In this document: piece by piece, positions 9,929 to 20,339 of the stretch | Position numbering within the stretch: position 1 is the first letter of the stretch | How the letters are laid out: the number at the start of each line of letters is the position of its first letter | Origin: Symbiodinium kawagutii | Lineage: Eukaryota > Sar > Dinophyceae > Suessiales > Symbiodiniaceae | Length of the DNA: 64,000 nucleotides | Assembly: GCA_009767595.1 (NCBI GenBank) | Contig: VSDK01013385.1 | Location: 179,825-243,824, forward strand | Reading direction: 5' to 3' | The notes under the pieces: model-generated | Seen by the model: the letters and a program-made list of their open reading frames with translations, nothing else | What the model was told of the DNA's origin: nothing | Databases searched by the model: none | Position numbers and translations under genes: made by a program

Positions 9929-10323
9929 ATAATATGGGTCATGACAATCAACTATGGGGTTGCTAATCAACTAGCAATAAGTATATAGTAGCAATCAGTT
10001 TACCACACTATCAACCACCAATACTATAGCAATTAATTAATATAGTTAATTTCATGCTAGCTGCTGCTAGTGTATGGTTACGTAGCATGCAACCTTATTG
10101 CTAATCAACTATGGGTAATAACAATTTATACGGGTCATAACTAATACTGGAAGCACGTTTTGTCATTCCTGAACATGCGCGAAAGATAGTAAAGGATCTG
10201 ATGTGCGGAAGCTGGTGTTAAACCAGTATGGCAAAAGACATCACTTGGATTGCTATGGTTCAGACCAGTTCACAAGAGGGGATATGCCAACAGTTGAATA
10301 GGGGATGTACATGGATGTACCAA

Positions 10324-10466
10324 CTATTCGGCAAACAAACTCTGGAAGCCACAGGGAACGACCAGGGCCCCACCGATCTTCCCCAAGGTTTCCACCATGG
10401 CGGCCCCACCACCGCGTGCCGAGCCGCCTTCTGCAGTACACCACAAGGGGTTGATGGCCTCAATGC
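10324..10466 (-). CDS. probable (perhaps terminal) exon, unknown protein
   Basis: Minus frame IEAINPLWCTAEGG, then SARGGGAAMVETLG, KIGGALVVPCGFQ and SLFAE before TAG at 10324. It begins after an ATGAG acceptor. Gly/Ala-rich with a hydrophobic strand. It could end at a stop or at an unseen donor shortly before it. Other minus frames are open but less protein-like. Confidence 0.5.
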
Positions 10467-10469
10467 CTC

Positions 10470-11245
10470 ATGCCATGGCGCAGCATGGCGCCCCTAGCAG
10501 CTGGGGGCTTCGTCGTCAGATCCAATAACTATGGCAGTTGTGGTAGCTAAGGGCTAAAATGTGCGTTATCGAGTAATGGGTTGTACTTATCGTATATAAG
10601 TTACATAGGTTGCAACAGTAAGGCTAACAACAATAAACTTACAGTAACAGATACCGTGATCCGGTAAAAGGAATTATGCATGCACAAGCTACATACCTTC
10701 TGTTTTCACGACAACCACTATCGACTCTAGTTACTAATGGGTTGAACATTGCTTTCGACTGCGAATTCAATGCTGAAACATGCTGAAACAATCCTTATCA
10801 ACCACTACTAATCAACCTTATTATGAAACAATGATTGACCGTCTTAATGGTTATTGACATGGACGATGATTGATCATATATCAATTACCATTCACGGCAC
10901 GGCCAACAACCATTCTAGTTCACAATCATTCAGATGGACCATGATCCGCCTAAAGCATGATTGGTCACACAAGGAGGGAGAGTCATAGAGATTCAGTGTC
11001 ACTAGTCGATACACATTACCATTCATCGCCAAGTACTATAATCTAACCATCATCATCACTTATCTATCCCTGCACCCAAAGGAACCATTGCCAACAAATA
11101 GTCCTGATACATAGTCATGCATAACAGCAACTCTGCAATTACTTTTGTTGGTTCATGACATTAATGACGGCTAGCCAGAATGACACAGACATACTTAGTA
11201 GTATCATCAACATCTTAACAATTGCAATCATGAAAGCAACAATTG
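10470..11245. other. non-coding stretch
   Basis: AT-rich with scattered ACCATTCA-type words; no frame supported. Confidence 0.45.
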
Positions 11246-11246
11246 C

Positions 11247-11285
<39 letters not shown>

Positions 11286-11371
11286 CCATCATCACCATCA
11301 CCACCATCACCATCATCACCATCATCATCATCATCATCATCATCACCATCCTCATCGTCATCGTCATCATC
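11246..11371 (+). repeat. (CAT/CAC)n microsatellite
   Basis: About 40 trinucleotide units CAT/CAC. The plus frame through it encodes a long His run, a translation artefact of the repeat. Confidence 0.95.
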
Positions 11372-11555
11372 AAGTCATTGCCCAATCATTGACCATCATT
11401 AGCCACTCAATGAAGAGCACTACTCACTACCCAATCATTCACCGTGAGCCCACCAATCATTACCCCATCATTCACCAGCATCCACCAACTCAATTTCCTA
11501 ATCCGCCATCATTACTCCAAAAAAAATGGCCAATCATTGTCATTGACCATCATTA

Positions 11556-11872
11556 GGCTGTGGGTCAAAAACCTGCACCCCTGATTCCCCCATCATTCAC
11601 CATCTTTCTCCCTTTTATTGTTGGTGGTTAACCCCCTTAGTTGGTTGGATCCATTATTTTTCCTATAGAATGGTTGGTTAATATCCACCATTAGTTGGTT
11701 GATTAATAGTGACCCAGCTCGCCATATATAGCTGGTATATATCCCTTATAATTCGTAGTTATCGTTCCCTATTATCAACTGACCAGCTAGTTGACCATTA
11801 ACCATTAACCATTAACCCATAGCCATATGCTCCCCATTCTTGGCTGGTTGGATATTAGTGACCCATAGCCAT
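11556..11872 (-). mobile_element. nested or composite MITE family C region
   Basis: GGCTGTGGGTCAAAA starts a C copy ending near 11723 (GTGACCCAGCTCGCC). Then follow long-form C sequence (ATCCCTTATAATTCG...) and two further TGACCCATAGCC-type ends at about 11822 and 11871. Confidence 0.6.
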
Positions 11873-11879
11873 ATCCCGT

Positions 11880-12070
11880 CATATAGCTATGACCATCGTT
11901 AACCATTTGTAGAAAATTGGCGAACCAACCATTACCATCACTCATTAAACATATTACCATCGTTATAACCATCATTACAAGCATCATTAACCATCATTAT
12001 AACCATCATATAGCTATCACCATCATTAACCCATTGGCCAACCAACCAACCATTACTCACCATCGGTGCC
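11880..12070. other. TAACCA-type low complexity
   Basis: Tandem-like AACCATCATTA words in one polarity; no frame supported. Confidence 0.5.
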
Positions 12071-12079
12071 ATCACTCAA

Positions 12080-12240
12080 CGGTGCCTTTGTGGAAGAGAC
12101 TCAGCAGCGTGTCGCCTGGTGGCTGGGACTCGCTTCACGTGGGCTACACAACCAGCAGGGTGACCTCCGAAACACCGGGGCCAGCAGATGCATTGAAAAT
12201 GGCGATTTGGTGATGAACGAGTGGCCAAACAAGCGGCTGG
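12080..12240 (-). CDS. GC-rich island, exon candidate on either strand
   Basis: Minus frame IAIFNASAGPGVSEV then TLLVV before GTGTAG. The plus strand also reads well (SSVSPGGWDSLHVG and EETQQRVAWWLGLA). The strand is chosen only because neighbours are minus. Confidence 0.3.
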
Positions 12241-12305
12241 TTTTTGGTGGTTTTTGATGGTTTTTGATGGTTTTTGATGGTTTTTGATGGTTGGTGATGG
12301 TTTTG
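12241..12305 (+). repeat. 10-bp tandem repeat TTTTTGATGG
   Basis: Four perfect and two variant decamers next to the GC-rich island. Confidence 0.9.
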
Positions 12306-12309
12306 GATT

Positions 12310-13015
12310 TTTATAGTTTTCATTTGGAGAAGGGCGAATATGAATTATGATGAACAATTGCCCCTCAAAAGGCCAATGACTCGTTGGTGACTCGCAAACT
12401 ATAGTTTTACCAGGTCAATTAGTGACGAATGGCCCAAAAACGGTTCATGGCTGGGGATGGGCAATATTGGTCATATAATCGTACTGACTTAGAATCGGTT
12501 GATGATAGCAGGAATTACGCAGGAATGACAACGGCATGACAGCCACAAATTATTGATGACACTAATGACAACCATAAATTATCGATGGCACCAACAGTAA
12601 AACCGTACAATGAACCAGCAGTGATACAAGTGTTGATGTAAGGCGATAGATATCGACATATGATGCAATCGGATGATATCACGACCCCCCCTGGCCTTAC
12701 TGTTCAACAACCAACCCAAGTCGTCTCATTGGTCGGAACTTGCTGGCAAAAATCACACTTTTTGGGCTCTTCGCAGTTTGTTGGGCGTGGCTTTGCAAAA
12801 TACAAATAGGCTGATATAGCAATAAACCATTTAACTATGATCATACATGCCATTCTGTCAACTAATCACAACCTGAGTGCACCCACTAGGCTGAATTTGT
12901 AATAATTAATAAACGATGAGCCAGCCATCAAAAATTAATCAAGAAACATCAACAATCCCACTAGGTCAACCCATTAGGTAACTACCCCAGTTACAACCGA
13001 AGTTCACCCACTACA
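12310..13015. other. non-coding stretch
   Basis: AT-rich, no supported frame. Confidence 0.4.
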
Positions 13016-13019
13016 GCAG

Positions 13020-13130
13020 GGCCCACCGTCTGTGGAATTCTCTGTTGTGGCGCTGCTCCACTGAGATGTCCCTTCGAGGTCGTCGCCAATCAGCTGGTCA
13101 GTCACGCCCGTGAGTTGGTGAAGCAATGGT
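13020..13130 (-). CDS. exon candidate, unknown protein
   Basis: Minus frame LTGVTDQLIGDDLEG then TSQWSSATTENSTDG, acidic and Ser/Thr-rich. The plus strand is also open (EVVANQLVSHARELV). Confidence 0.38.
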
Positions 13131-13369
13131 AAACCACCAGGCGGATCATGTTTTAAGCGTTAAGCATGTTTAATCATGTTTTAATCAAGCATAAATCGTG
13201 CAAATCATAATCACAAATGTTTGGTGGTTGATAATTGATTAACAAGCATCACTTAGGTTGCTTAAGCATTCAAAGTTTATAAAATCTTTGATTAAAGCAT
13301 GACCTGGGCACTGGTTCGTCATGGTCCATGATGGTCAGATTACTCAAACCCTTCTCATCATTTGGTGGT

Positions 13370-13487
13370 TTCTCAAAATAGGGGTGCACCCAGCTATCAT
13401 CCAGTCTATCAACTCATTCACCATTTATAATCATCAACCAACCATGTTTTTGGGTTCCCAGAACTTTGGGGTTCCCAAACTGGCTTC
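13370..13487 (+). mobile_element. MITE family B copy with target duplication
   Basis: GTGGTTTCTCAAAATAGGGG at the left, TTCAGAAACCGCC at the right, flanked on both sides by ATTTG. Confidence 0.75.
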
Positions 13488-13499
13488 AGAAACCGCCAT

Positions 13500-13672
13500 T
13501 TGGCGGTCGCTCAAAATAGGGGTACCCCACAATCATCCCATATTAATCCTTGTTTATTAACAAACTAACCATTTCTTTGGGTTTTCCACAACTTTGGGGT
13601 TCCCCAAACTGGCTTTGGTTGATCCCTATGGCTTCAGAAACCTATGGGGGTCCCCCTATGGCTTGAGAAGCC
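13500..13672 (+). mobile_element. MITE family B, tandem or nested copies
   Basis: A second B element starts GGCGGTCGCTCAAAATAGGGG about 15 bp after the previous one. Its right side is duplicated: two CTATGGCTT(C/G)AGAA(A/G)CC ends near 13640 and 13672. Confidence 0.6.
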
Positions 13673-13679
13673 ACCACTC

Positions 13680-13768
13680 GGATCTCACTGCGTCCAAGTC
13701 GCGAAAGTGCGACTTCTTCAAGTCGTCCGTCTGCCTCAGGATGATTTGGCGGCGAATGATGCGCCATG
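13680..13768 (-). CDS. exon candidate, unknown protein
   Basis: Minus frame WRIIRRQIILRQTD then DLKKSHFRDLDAV, a basic amphipathic helix. A second frame, PEADGRLEEVALSR, is also plausible. No clear AG acceptor precedes the first frame, which weakens it. Confidence 0.38.
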
Positions 13769-13899
13769 GTCAGTCGCTGGTGGTTGATGATGGCAGGTCA
13801 CCAGGATGATACGAGCCATGATGCTTAGTCATGGTTGGTGGATGAGGCCTGCTTAGATCAACTGATTTCTGATGGCAAGTAAAGCTGCGCACATCTGAA

Positions 13900-13985
13900 G
13901 CCTCAACTGCTTTGGATTCTCTTGTCCATGTCTTGGAGTTTGCAGCGTTTGGTGGCTACGCCCGTCGCATTGCCAGTGGCTCAAA
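13900..13985 (-). CDS. weak exon candidate
   Basis: Minus frame ATGNATGVATKRCK then LQDMDKRIQS; the plus strand reads LEFAAFGGYARRIAS. Strand undecided. Confidence 0.25.
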
Positions 13986-14259
13986 TTTATCAATGTCCCA
14001 TCCAATCATCAAGGTTGGTGCAGAAAAGAATAGATTAATGATGGAATCCCTGAATCATTAATTTATTCTATCGTAAGATATATTCAGATTTTTATTTTAT
14101 TGATCTATTCTTGTTAATCTACCAAGCCTTGATTTCCAAGGGCTTCTATTACAATTATTGTAAGTTTCCCACACGTTTCACAAGATCAAGCCTGGTCGGG
14201 ACTACCCAAGAAACAGTTCAATTATCAATTCTTTGAATTGCTCGGATCCAACACTTGCT

Positions 14260-14335
14260 TCGGGAGGGTGCCATCAAGGACATGGACACCACGCAGATTG
14301 TGTTCCCGTAGCTGGGCTGACAGTACAAAGATCGG
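14260..14335 (-). CDS. small exon candidate, unknown protein
   Basis: Minus frame VLSAQLREHNLRG then VHVLDGTLPK, well-balanced composition in a 75-bp GC-rich island. Confidence 0.42.
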
Positions 14336-14339
14336 TGCT

Positions 14340-14855
14340 ATGAGGAGTGATGACGAATGATAGGGTTAATGATCATGATACTGACTAGTGATGATTGATG
14401 ATTATGCTACTAGAGATGATTATGACTAACGAAAAATGTGATCAGTACTAATAACATCTGACAACAAGACTGCACGTGCTAACAAGTGCGATTCTTCAAT
14501 TCCTCCAACCGCAGTAAGCCCACTTCAACACCTGAAACAATCTCATGCACTACTGTGAAAATAATGGCAGTAGAAAGATTGCACATATTCAATGGAAATA
14601 AGAACCGCGACAGCCAAAACAACACGGAGTGTTTCAAAATGTATTCAGATCTCCAAGCACATTAAAATCCTCATGGTCAGTGCAAACTGCCAGTCATTTC
14701 AAATCCGGTCAGTAGTAAAACGTCGCAATCAGCGGAGTATACAAGGACAATTCTCAAGTGGTTCATGATCATTTGTAGTAGTGGTTGTAATCGAATAATA
14801 CTGGACTAAGAATCAACCTTAGTAATAGTGGTTGTATCTCATTACTAGTAATGAT
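14340..14855. other. non-coding stretch
   Basis: AT-rich; GATGATTATGACTA-like words, no frame supported. Confidence 0.4.
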
Positions 14856-14857
14856 TA

Positions 14858-14958
14858 CCCTCCTGGAAACTAACGTAGACCCTGCCAGAAGGGAATCCCA
14901 ATAGGAAAGTGGTCATCCAACCCCTTCCTGGGAGGGTCAAGCTGTTAGTTTCCTGGAG
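14858..14958. mobile_element. inverted-repeat element, not family A, B or C
   Basis: Arms CTCCTGGAAACTAAC and GTTAGTTTCCTGGAG are near-perfect inverted repeats about 70 bp apart. Pairing continues inward (ACCCTGCCAGAAGGG against CCCTTCCTGGGAGGGT). Half of a related element occurs at about 54100-54120. Confidence 0.6.
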
Positions 14959-15044
14959 TGCAATGGTCGTTGATCTTGCTTCATAGTGACACATGTTGCG
15001 CTTGGAGATCTGTACGCAGCCCGCCGCGACTTCGGTGTGACCAA

Positions 15045-15118
15045 GTTACACCGTCTGCACGAACCTCAGGGGGTCAGCTGGCGACGAAAAGGTCGACCGG
15101 GAGACCTCTGTAGCAAGA
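15045..15118 (-). CDS. exon candidate, unknown protein
   Basis: Minus frame TEVSRSTFSSPADP then LRFVQT before GTGTAAC. The plus strand has a competing frame (LGDLYAARRDFGV). Confidence 0.33.
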
Positions 15119-15229
15119 CTTTACCTTTCCGAATGCTATGCTATGATGAGGACTAGCTAGTAGTAGTAGGAGATAACTAGTAGGATATGATGAGTGTTAA
15201 AAAACAGTAGGATACTGCTGTAATATGGT

Positions 15230-15326
15230 GGTTTCTCGAAATAGGAGTACCTCTAAAATCATTCAAGATTAGTCATTTCTAGTAATGAACCATTGATTCT
15301 GGGGTCCCCTATTTTGAGAACCCCTG
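15230..15326 (+). mobile_element. MITE family B copy
   Basis: GTGGTTTCTCGAAATAGGAG at the left and CCCCTATTTTGAGAACCCC at the right. Confidence 0.75.
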
Positions 15327-15334
15327 TCCAGTTG

Positions 15335-16150
15335 AGGTATCAACTGATGATTTGACTAGCTGGTAGCAATGGATACTTCTTTATTGACGGACTGGCAACA
15401 ATGGACAATTGTTAATTCATGGCAGCCAATAGTCATGGCAACAAGACAAAAACATGGCTTTGCTATGTTTCTGTTCGTGCTTTTTTTTGCTGGCCTTCCT
15501 ATGCTGTGTTTATGTGTTTGTTCTTTTTTTTGAGCAACCTATTGCTTCTGAAAATATGTTTTAATGATAAAATATGATCCTGAATTTTCAAAATCTGACT
15601 CAGACCTGGTTCTAAGAACCCTCTTGCGTTCTAAGAGGTTCTTCAAACCTAAAGTGGGTTCTAAGAACCTCTCAGAACTCGGTCCATGTGGGCACCTAGA
15701 GTTGGTCCCTCACGGAAATCATGTTGTGATGGTTAGAATTTCACTAGGGCTCACTCAACGATGAGAATCATGGTAATGATGGTAATTACCGATAGAAAGT
15801 CATGGGTAACAAAATAATGATGGTAACTAGTCACAAAATGGATTTTACAGACCGTACATCATGATCTATTATGCTTACTACTTGCATAATACATTGAAAT
15901 ATCATGGCTACTCACAGCTAAACAATCATTGCCATTATTTATCATTGCAATCTGCAAATCAGGATGAATTAGCTGGTAATAGATGGAATAATACTGCTTG
16001 ACTTATGATCAATGCCGATCAGATTCATGATGGTGAAATCCCTAGCATAACCAGCCATTTTTGGGAGGAAACACCATACGAAACACCAGCTGTGTCGGAT
16101 TACCGTAGATCTCCCGGTGCGAAGGTTACGACGTTGTTTGTTGATTGAGC
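15335..16150. other. non-coding stretch
   Basis: AT-rich. Contains GGTTCTAAGAACC-type palindromic words near 15610-15670 (three spaced copies of TTCTAAGA(A/G)); no coding frame supported. Confidence 0.4.
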
Positions 16151-16156
16151 CCATGA

Positions 16157-16315
16157 CTTTCATCCACAGCTGTCTCACCACTACTCAGAGGTGGAGCAGC
16201 CGGGGTTCGACAAGAAACTCCCGAGCAGATTCCTTGCAAACGGGCTTGGCATAGGTGGTCAAATTCTGCAAGGCTGCCTGGCGTTGCTGAATGATGTTCT
16301 TGGTGATATTGATAC
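16157..16315 (-). CDS. probable exon next to a CAG/CAA repeat
   Basis: Minus frame ITKNIIQQRQAALQN, then LTTYAKPVCKESAR and EFLVEPRLLHL before TGA. The CAG/CAA tract lies directly upstream; read in the same frame it gives Ala/Thr/Asn-rich residues, not polyglutamine. A CCCCAG acceptor at the junction could exclude the tract from the exon. Confidence 0.48.
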
Positions 16316-16333
16316 TGGGGTTGATGTTGATGT

Positions 16334-16337
16334 TTGT

Positions 16338-16372
<35 letters not shown>

Positions 16373-16404
16373 TTGCTGCTGCTGTTGCTGTTGCTGCTGC
16401 TGTT
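16334..16404 (-). repeat. (CAG/CAA)n microsatellite
   Basis: About 24 CAG and CAA triplets on the minus strand. Confidence 0.95.
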
Positions 16405-16565
16405 GATTAGCCGGGCGATCAAATGCTTGCAGCATGGTGAATCATCATATTTGGCATCCTATTAGTAAATAATAGATAATGCCTTGCAACATTAGATCCT
16501 ATAAGTAGATGATCGATAGATGAACAAACAAGAGTGGATCTTGGGATCTTCATCAATTTAGTTTT

Positions 16566-16924
16566 ATCTACCACCGGACCACCTACAACCATCAGCGGGT
16601 CCCTGGTGGTACTAGGCACTGCTAGGGGTGATGCGGCAGACCCAACATTCAACAGTTGTTGCATGGCTATCAGCTTGAGCCAGGTTAAACCAGCTGACCA
16701 GAGGCCTGACACAAAGTACAGGAGGAGACCTGACAAGGCGCCTACGATGGCTGGCAAACAAGCTGGGACATAGGAGTCAAAGACCTTCGAGTCGAACTTT
16801 CTCAGCGCGTCCCGCACTTCCTGGCTTCCGTTCTCGCAAGCGGTGCAATTCTCTTGTGCCAATTGCAACACCTCCTTCAACTTGCTCCTTGCATTGCCTG
16901 CATCCCTGTCAGGGGTACGAGAAT
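16566..16924 (-). CDS. exon of a membrane protein, unknown family
   Basis: One of the strongest islands, about 120 codons. It opens after a GATCAG acceptor with a Lys/Arg-rich stretch (DAGNARSKLKEVLQL) and two Cys (ENCTACENG), then the helical EVRDALRKFDSKVF. A hydrophobic segment of about 25 residues follows, beginning PAIVGALSGLLLYF and ending GLWSAGLTW, long enough to span a membrane. It then becomes Ser/Pro-rich and probably ends at a GTAGAT donor near 16566. With the next island (17030-17335) it suggests a helical protein with a membrane anchor. No family recognised. Confidence 0.6.
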
Positions 16925-17029
16925 CTGATCAGATTGACACACACGCTCCACTAGGCAGACACGCGTGGATGATCCATTCAGCTCTGCGCTTCATGATGTT
17001 GATGCTGCACAGGATTTAATTAGTGTGAA

Positions 17030-17335
17030 ATGTTGTATCTTTGTTGGGGTCTGCATCCTGAGATTGTGTTCCCCTGGACTCCTGTGCGGGAGTAGAGCTT
17101 GAAAGAAAGCACACACATTTCCGTGTAGAGAATGATGGACATGTTGTTCAATGCCTCATTGGACTTCGAATATTCTCCCCAAGCTGCTTCAGCAAGAGGT
17201 CTCACGGGAATGCAGTTCCCTTGCAGCATGGCCAGGATTATGCGTACAGCAATCTCCTCCTGCTCTGCTGCTCCTTCCAGCGCCTCAAACATGTTTAATG
17301 ATCGCCCTGAGCGCACCGCCGAATTGTAATGACAA
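17030..17335 (-). CDS. probable exon of an alpha-helical protein
   Basis: Minus frame LNMFEALEGAAEQEE, then IAVRIILAMLQGN, PLAEAAWGEYSKSN and LYTEMCVLSFKLY. It is strongly helical with GC-rich third positions, starts after a CTCAG acceptor, and is followed 100 bp downstream by the membrane-segment exon; they plausibly belong to one protein. Confidence 0.58.
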
Positions 17336-17496
17336 CAGCTGAGCTGAGTCAAATGCATAAATCATGACATGCCTTCGTGCTTGACAAGTGGAAACATAGA
17401 CAACCTTTCGAGAAGAGACCATAAGCGGAAAACTGCCGAAAATGTATCCGGCCTCCAACCGTCCGTGAAGTTGAAGAAGTACCTAATACTACTAGT

Positions 17497-17549
17497 GCAC
17501 TAGGGAAAACAAATGAAAACAACAAATGTCAATGAAACCACCAACCAGT
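17497..17549 (+). mobile_element. right half of a MITE family A copy
   Basis: GCACTAGGGAAAACAAATG followed by TGAAACCACCAACCAG; the left half is missing. Confidence 0.5.
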
Positions 17550-17574
17550 CATGATTTAGAGTCGGAACACCGCC

Positions 17575-17735
17575 ACGTTGATTGCCCCTCAATGCTGGAC
17601 CACTCGACGACACGGAACAGCCCCATGGCACCTGCACTGAAGTGAGTTGGCTTGGAGTCAACCGTTCGGCGATGGTGTCCTGTGAGCTGCACGGCAGCTT
17701 GGTCGGGTACAACCGAGAACGTGACTCTCACAAAC
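17575..17735 (-). CDS. probable exon, unknown protein
   Basis: Minus frame FSVVPDQAAVQLTG, then KPTHFSAGAMGLFR and VVEWSSIEGQSTW. Two other frames are open, but this one has the best-balanced composition. Lies just upstream of the family A half-element. Confidence 0.5.
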
Positions 17736-17764
17736 TACCATGGATTCAACACATATTTCTCGTA

Positions 17765-17888
17765 GCCTCCAGTGCTTTGACGTTGCAACCACCACCCATG
17801 CCGCCCATCCTTCTCCCGAGTGACGGGATAGTACGAACAATGAGCCTGGCGGCAGAACCCAATGGAAGTTGGGCAACATTGCAGTGCC
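17765..17888 (-). CDS. exon candidate, unknown protein
   Basis: Minus frame LPLGSAARLIVRTIP, then GRRMGGMGGGCNV and KALEATRNM. A second minus frame is open (WVLPPGSLFVLSRH). Confidence 0.38.
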
Positions 17889-17936
17889 ACAATGGCCACG
17901 GGGAGAAAGGTTGATAATGGTTTATACTGGTTTGTG

Positions 17937-18027
17937 GTTGAATCACCCTTATGAAAAAATATCAGTTAACCAACCAACCGTTTGTTAGTGCTAGGGAAAA
18001 GGAAAAATGATTGAAACCACCAGCCAG
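17937..18027 (+). mobile_element. MITE family A copy with target duplication
   Basis: CTGGTTTGTGGTTGAATC at the left, TTGAAACCACCAGCCAG at the right. TTTATA stands on both sides (17931-17936 and 18028-18033), a perfect 6-bp target-site duplication. Confidence 0.85.
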
Positions 18028-18469
18028 TTTATAATGGTGAAAATCATTGTTATTAATGGTTTATTTATCGCTTAAACGTGAACGAACCACTCACTCGGGT
18101 AGATCTAATATATCAGAAACGCAAACGACCTTTGCAACCAGTGGCAACAGGGGTTCCGATTTCCTTTTTATCGACCGCGGTAAATCCCTAAGGTGTTACA
18201 CAGTAAATCAACGATGCAACGCTTCCGACATTTCTTAACAGGTAGATCACAACCTCCACAGCCATTTGTCTGCTTGAATTGGTTTAGTTTACATGGCACA
18301 TACCAAGTAGATTAAACTGCTCTGAGCCGCCATTCAGCCGCCACGATTAGCAACTTGTCACCACAGCATGGTCATAAGTCACTAAGCGTGGGTCACTAAG
18401 CATCACTAATTAAGCATTATCATGAATCGCTGATCATGCTACAGACGAATCAGCATCGCACGGACAACG

Positions 18470-18642
18470 AAAACAACTTGTGGAGCATCAACCCCCCTCA
18501 GCGATTTGACATCGAGTGACCCTACAACTCTTGGCAGTGCCATGTCGCTGTAAAGCCGGTGCCCTGTAAAGCTGGTGGATGGTCTGGGGATGATCCTCAG
18601 CCTGACAAGGACCATCTGGTGGTCCGTGCCATCAATAGTTCC
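18470..18642 (-). CDS. probable exon, unknown protein
   Basis: Minus frame GTDHQMVLVRLRIIP, then RPSTSFTGHRLYSD and MALPRVVGSLDVK, followed by VVFVVRA. Beta-rich and basic, with no stop over about 60 codons, while the plus strand is interrupted. Confidence 0.52.
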
Positions 18643-18670
18643 TGGTGATGATCTTTGACCACGATTGAGC

Positions 18671-18774
18671 GTGTGGTGGTTGAACCACCCCCATGAAAAA
18701 TGATGCGCAAGTCAACCAACCAACCCTTGGTCAATATTGGCGAAAACTAAAAAATGTCTAAAACCACCAACCAG
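18671..18774 (+). mobile_element. MITE family A copy
   Basis: GTGTGGTGGTTGAACCACC at the left and AAAACCACCAACCAG at the right, with CAACCAACCAACC in the core; about 30 bp beyond the exon at 18470-18642. Confidence 0.75.
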
Positions 18775-18839
18775 ACATTGTATTGACCAGATTTGGTGCC
18801 TTGACCTTTTCCGGGTTGTTGTTCAGGAGATGATTGGAT

Positions 18840-18905
18840 GCGCCCGCGGTGTGCTTCTAACCCAAGAGCGTGAGTAGCTTGGCCGTGAACACCCTGGTCG
18901 GATAA
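18840..18905 (-). CDS. weak exon candidate
   Basis: Minus frame DQGVHGQATHALGL then EAHRGRIQSS in a short GC-rich island. Confidence 0.28.
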
Positions 18906-19096
18906 TGATAATTAAGAATGATAACCATTAAATGGCCAACAAAAGAAAAACACGTCAACACGCAAACGCCAACAAACCATTTGTTGCATAACCAGTACTA
19001 AAAATATAGATATCATGCAATTATGCAACAGCAAGCATCTGATACTGAATTCTTAGCCTAATTGTATTTGATCGTGTGTCACACTGATCCCACATC

Positions 19097-19189
19097 AATG
19101 GTCGTGGCTACTTCGTTGCTATCGCGTTGTGGGTGCACCGGCAAACGCCCAAGAGTGACCTATATGATGAGATGCCCAGCGAAATTAGG
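19097..19189 (+). CDS. plus-strand exon candidate
   Basis: Plus frame HINGRGYFVAIALW, then VHRQTPKSDLYDE and MPSEIR, ending at a GTACTT donor-like site. It reads better than any minus frame here (SLGISSYRSLLGV), but no AG acceptor lies close upstream, so the call is weak. Confidence 0.3.
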
Positions 19190-19377
19190 GTACTTTTGGT
19201 GCCCTGACCAATAGCCATGTAGGGATTTTTGCTTCAACATTCAGTAAAGATTCATAACCACAACACAAGTCATGCAGATTTTATCAGATTTTCATGCAAT
19301 CATTTGTAATCTTATGCAGTACAAACGTATGCTAATAAATTGTACGTAATATAAACTCTTGTGATTGCAAATTGATG

Positions 19378-19450
19378 TTTCTCAAAATAGGAGAGTATAT
19401 CAACGATTCATAGTGACAAATCAACCATGACCTTGGGGGTTCCCCATTTA
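19378..19450 (+). mobile_element. truncated MITE family B copy
   Basis: GATGTTTCTCAAAATAGGAG then AATCAACCATGACCTTGGGGG; the right terminal repeat is lost after CCCATTTAAG. Confidence 0.5.
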
Positions 19451-19557
19451 AGTTTGCAATTTATAGTCATTACTGCAACCATTTGTAGTAACAAAGCACT
19501 TATAGTAAAATACCACCAAATGTTGCAAGTAGGTTTAAACTAAACTCCAAAGTACCT

Positions 19558-19637
19558 GTCGGTCAGACCTGCGTCTAGCCGAGAGCTGATCTGCTGCAAT
19601 GCTGCCACCGACTTGATGGTTCTTTCACCGTGTCCTA
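19558..19637 (-). CDS. probable small exon, unknown protein
   Basis: Minus frame GERTIKSVAALQQIS then SRLDAGLTD, a helix with a heptad-like Val/Leu/Ile pattern. It follows a GGGTAG acceptor. Confidence 0.48.
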
Positions 19638-20154
19638 CCCTACCCTTCCAGTTACCATGAAATAGTAGGTAAGCAGCTGGTTTCTAGCATTGTTGTTTGG
19701 GGTTAGTGACCTACCATGTCCTACTATACTATACTATAATGAGAACTGGAAGCATGGGGCTAGAATAAAGTCGGAACACGCCCCACCCGTCACCTAGAAT
19801 GGATCAACTCCCAATCCCCTTTTTGATGGCCAATCAGTTATGAAGAGTTGTTTGCTACTTGGACCTTTGCCAACCTTTACAGAGGAAACCATCATTAGTT
19901 GCTCATTTTCGTTGGTGCTTGTTGGTTGTTGGTCCCAATCCCCTATAAGCACTTCCCATCATTGCCCAACAATCCTCACTAACCATTTGGGCACCAAAAT
20001 ATTCATACACAATACATGTGGACCATGCAGCGACCATGACTAGCGTACACATGGCCCCCAGTTCGTTCCCAGGATCTCAGGCCCCCATGGCCCCCATGGC
20101 TCTGGTGGTTGGTTGCCGTTGCCACATGGACCTTCATGGCTTCACTTCCCCGAA

Positions 20155-20214
20155 ACCGCGCAGCACGGGCACCATGTAATTTCCCACTCCGGTGACATTG
20201 CTCTTGTCAGCCTC
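20155..20214 (-). CDS. probable small exon, unknown protein
   Basis: Minus frame ADKSNVTGVGNYMV then PVLRGFGE before GTGAAG. The acceptor TTCTGAG lies 8 bp from the end of a family C element, which nearly fills the intron to the next island upstream. Confidence 0.42.
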
Positions 20215-20221
20215 AGAACGT

Positions 20222-20331
20222 GGCGAGCTGGGTCAATATGAACCAACCAAACATGCTGGTTAATAACCAAGAAACTACAAGGAAAACAATGGTGAATGAT
20301 AGGCAGGGGTACAGAGTTTTGACCCACAGCC
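20222..20331 (+). mobile_element. MITE family C copy
   Basis: GGCGAGCTGGGTCAATATG at the left and AGTTTTGACCCACAGCC at the right. Exon candidates abut both sides. Confidence 0.8.
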
Positions 20332-20339
20332 AAGTGGGC

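Noticed and set aside
11155..11556. 133-codon frame with a His run of more than 30 residues
   Set aside because: It is a direct translation of the CAT/CAC microsatellite and adjoining ACCAT low complexity.
16191..16406. Plus-strand frame ending in about 23 Cys residues
   Set aside because: It is the complement of the CAG/CAA tract; the minus strand carries the plausible coding frame.
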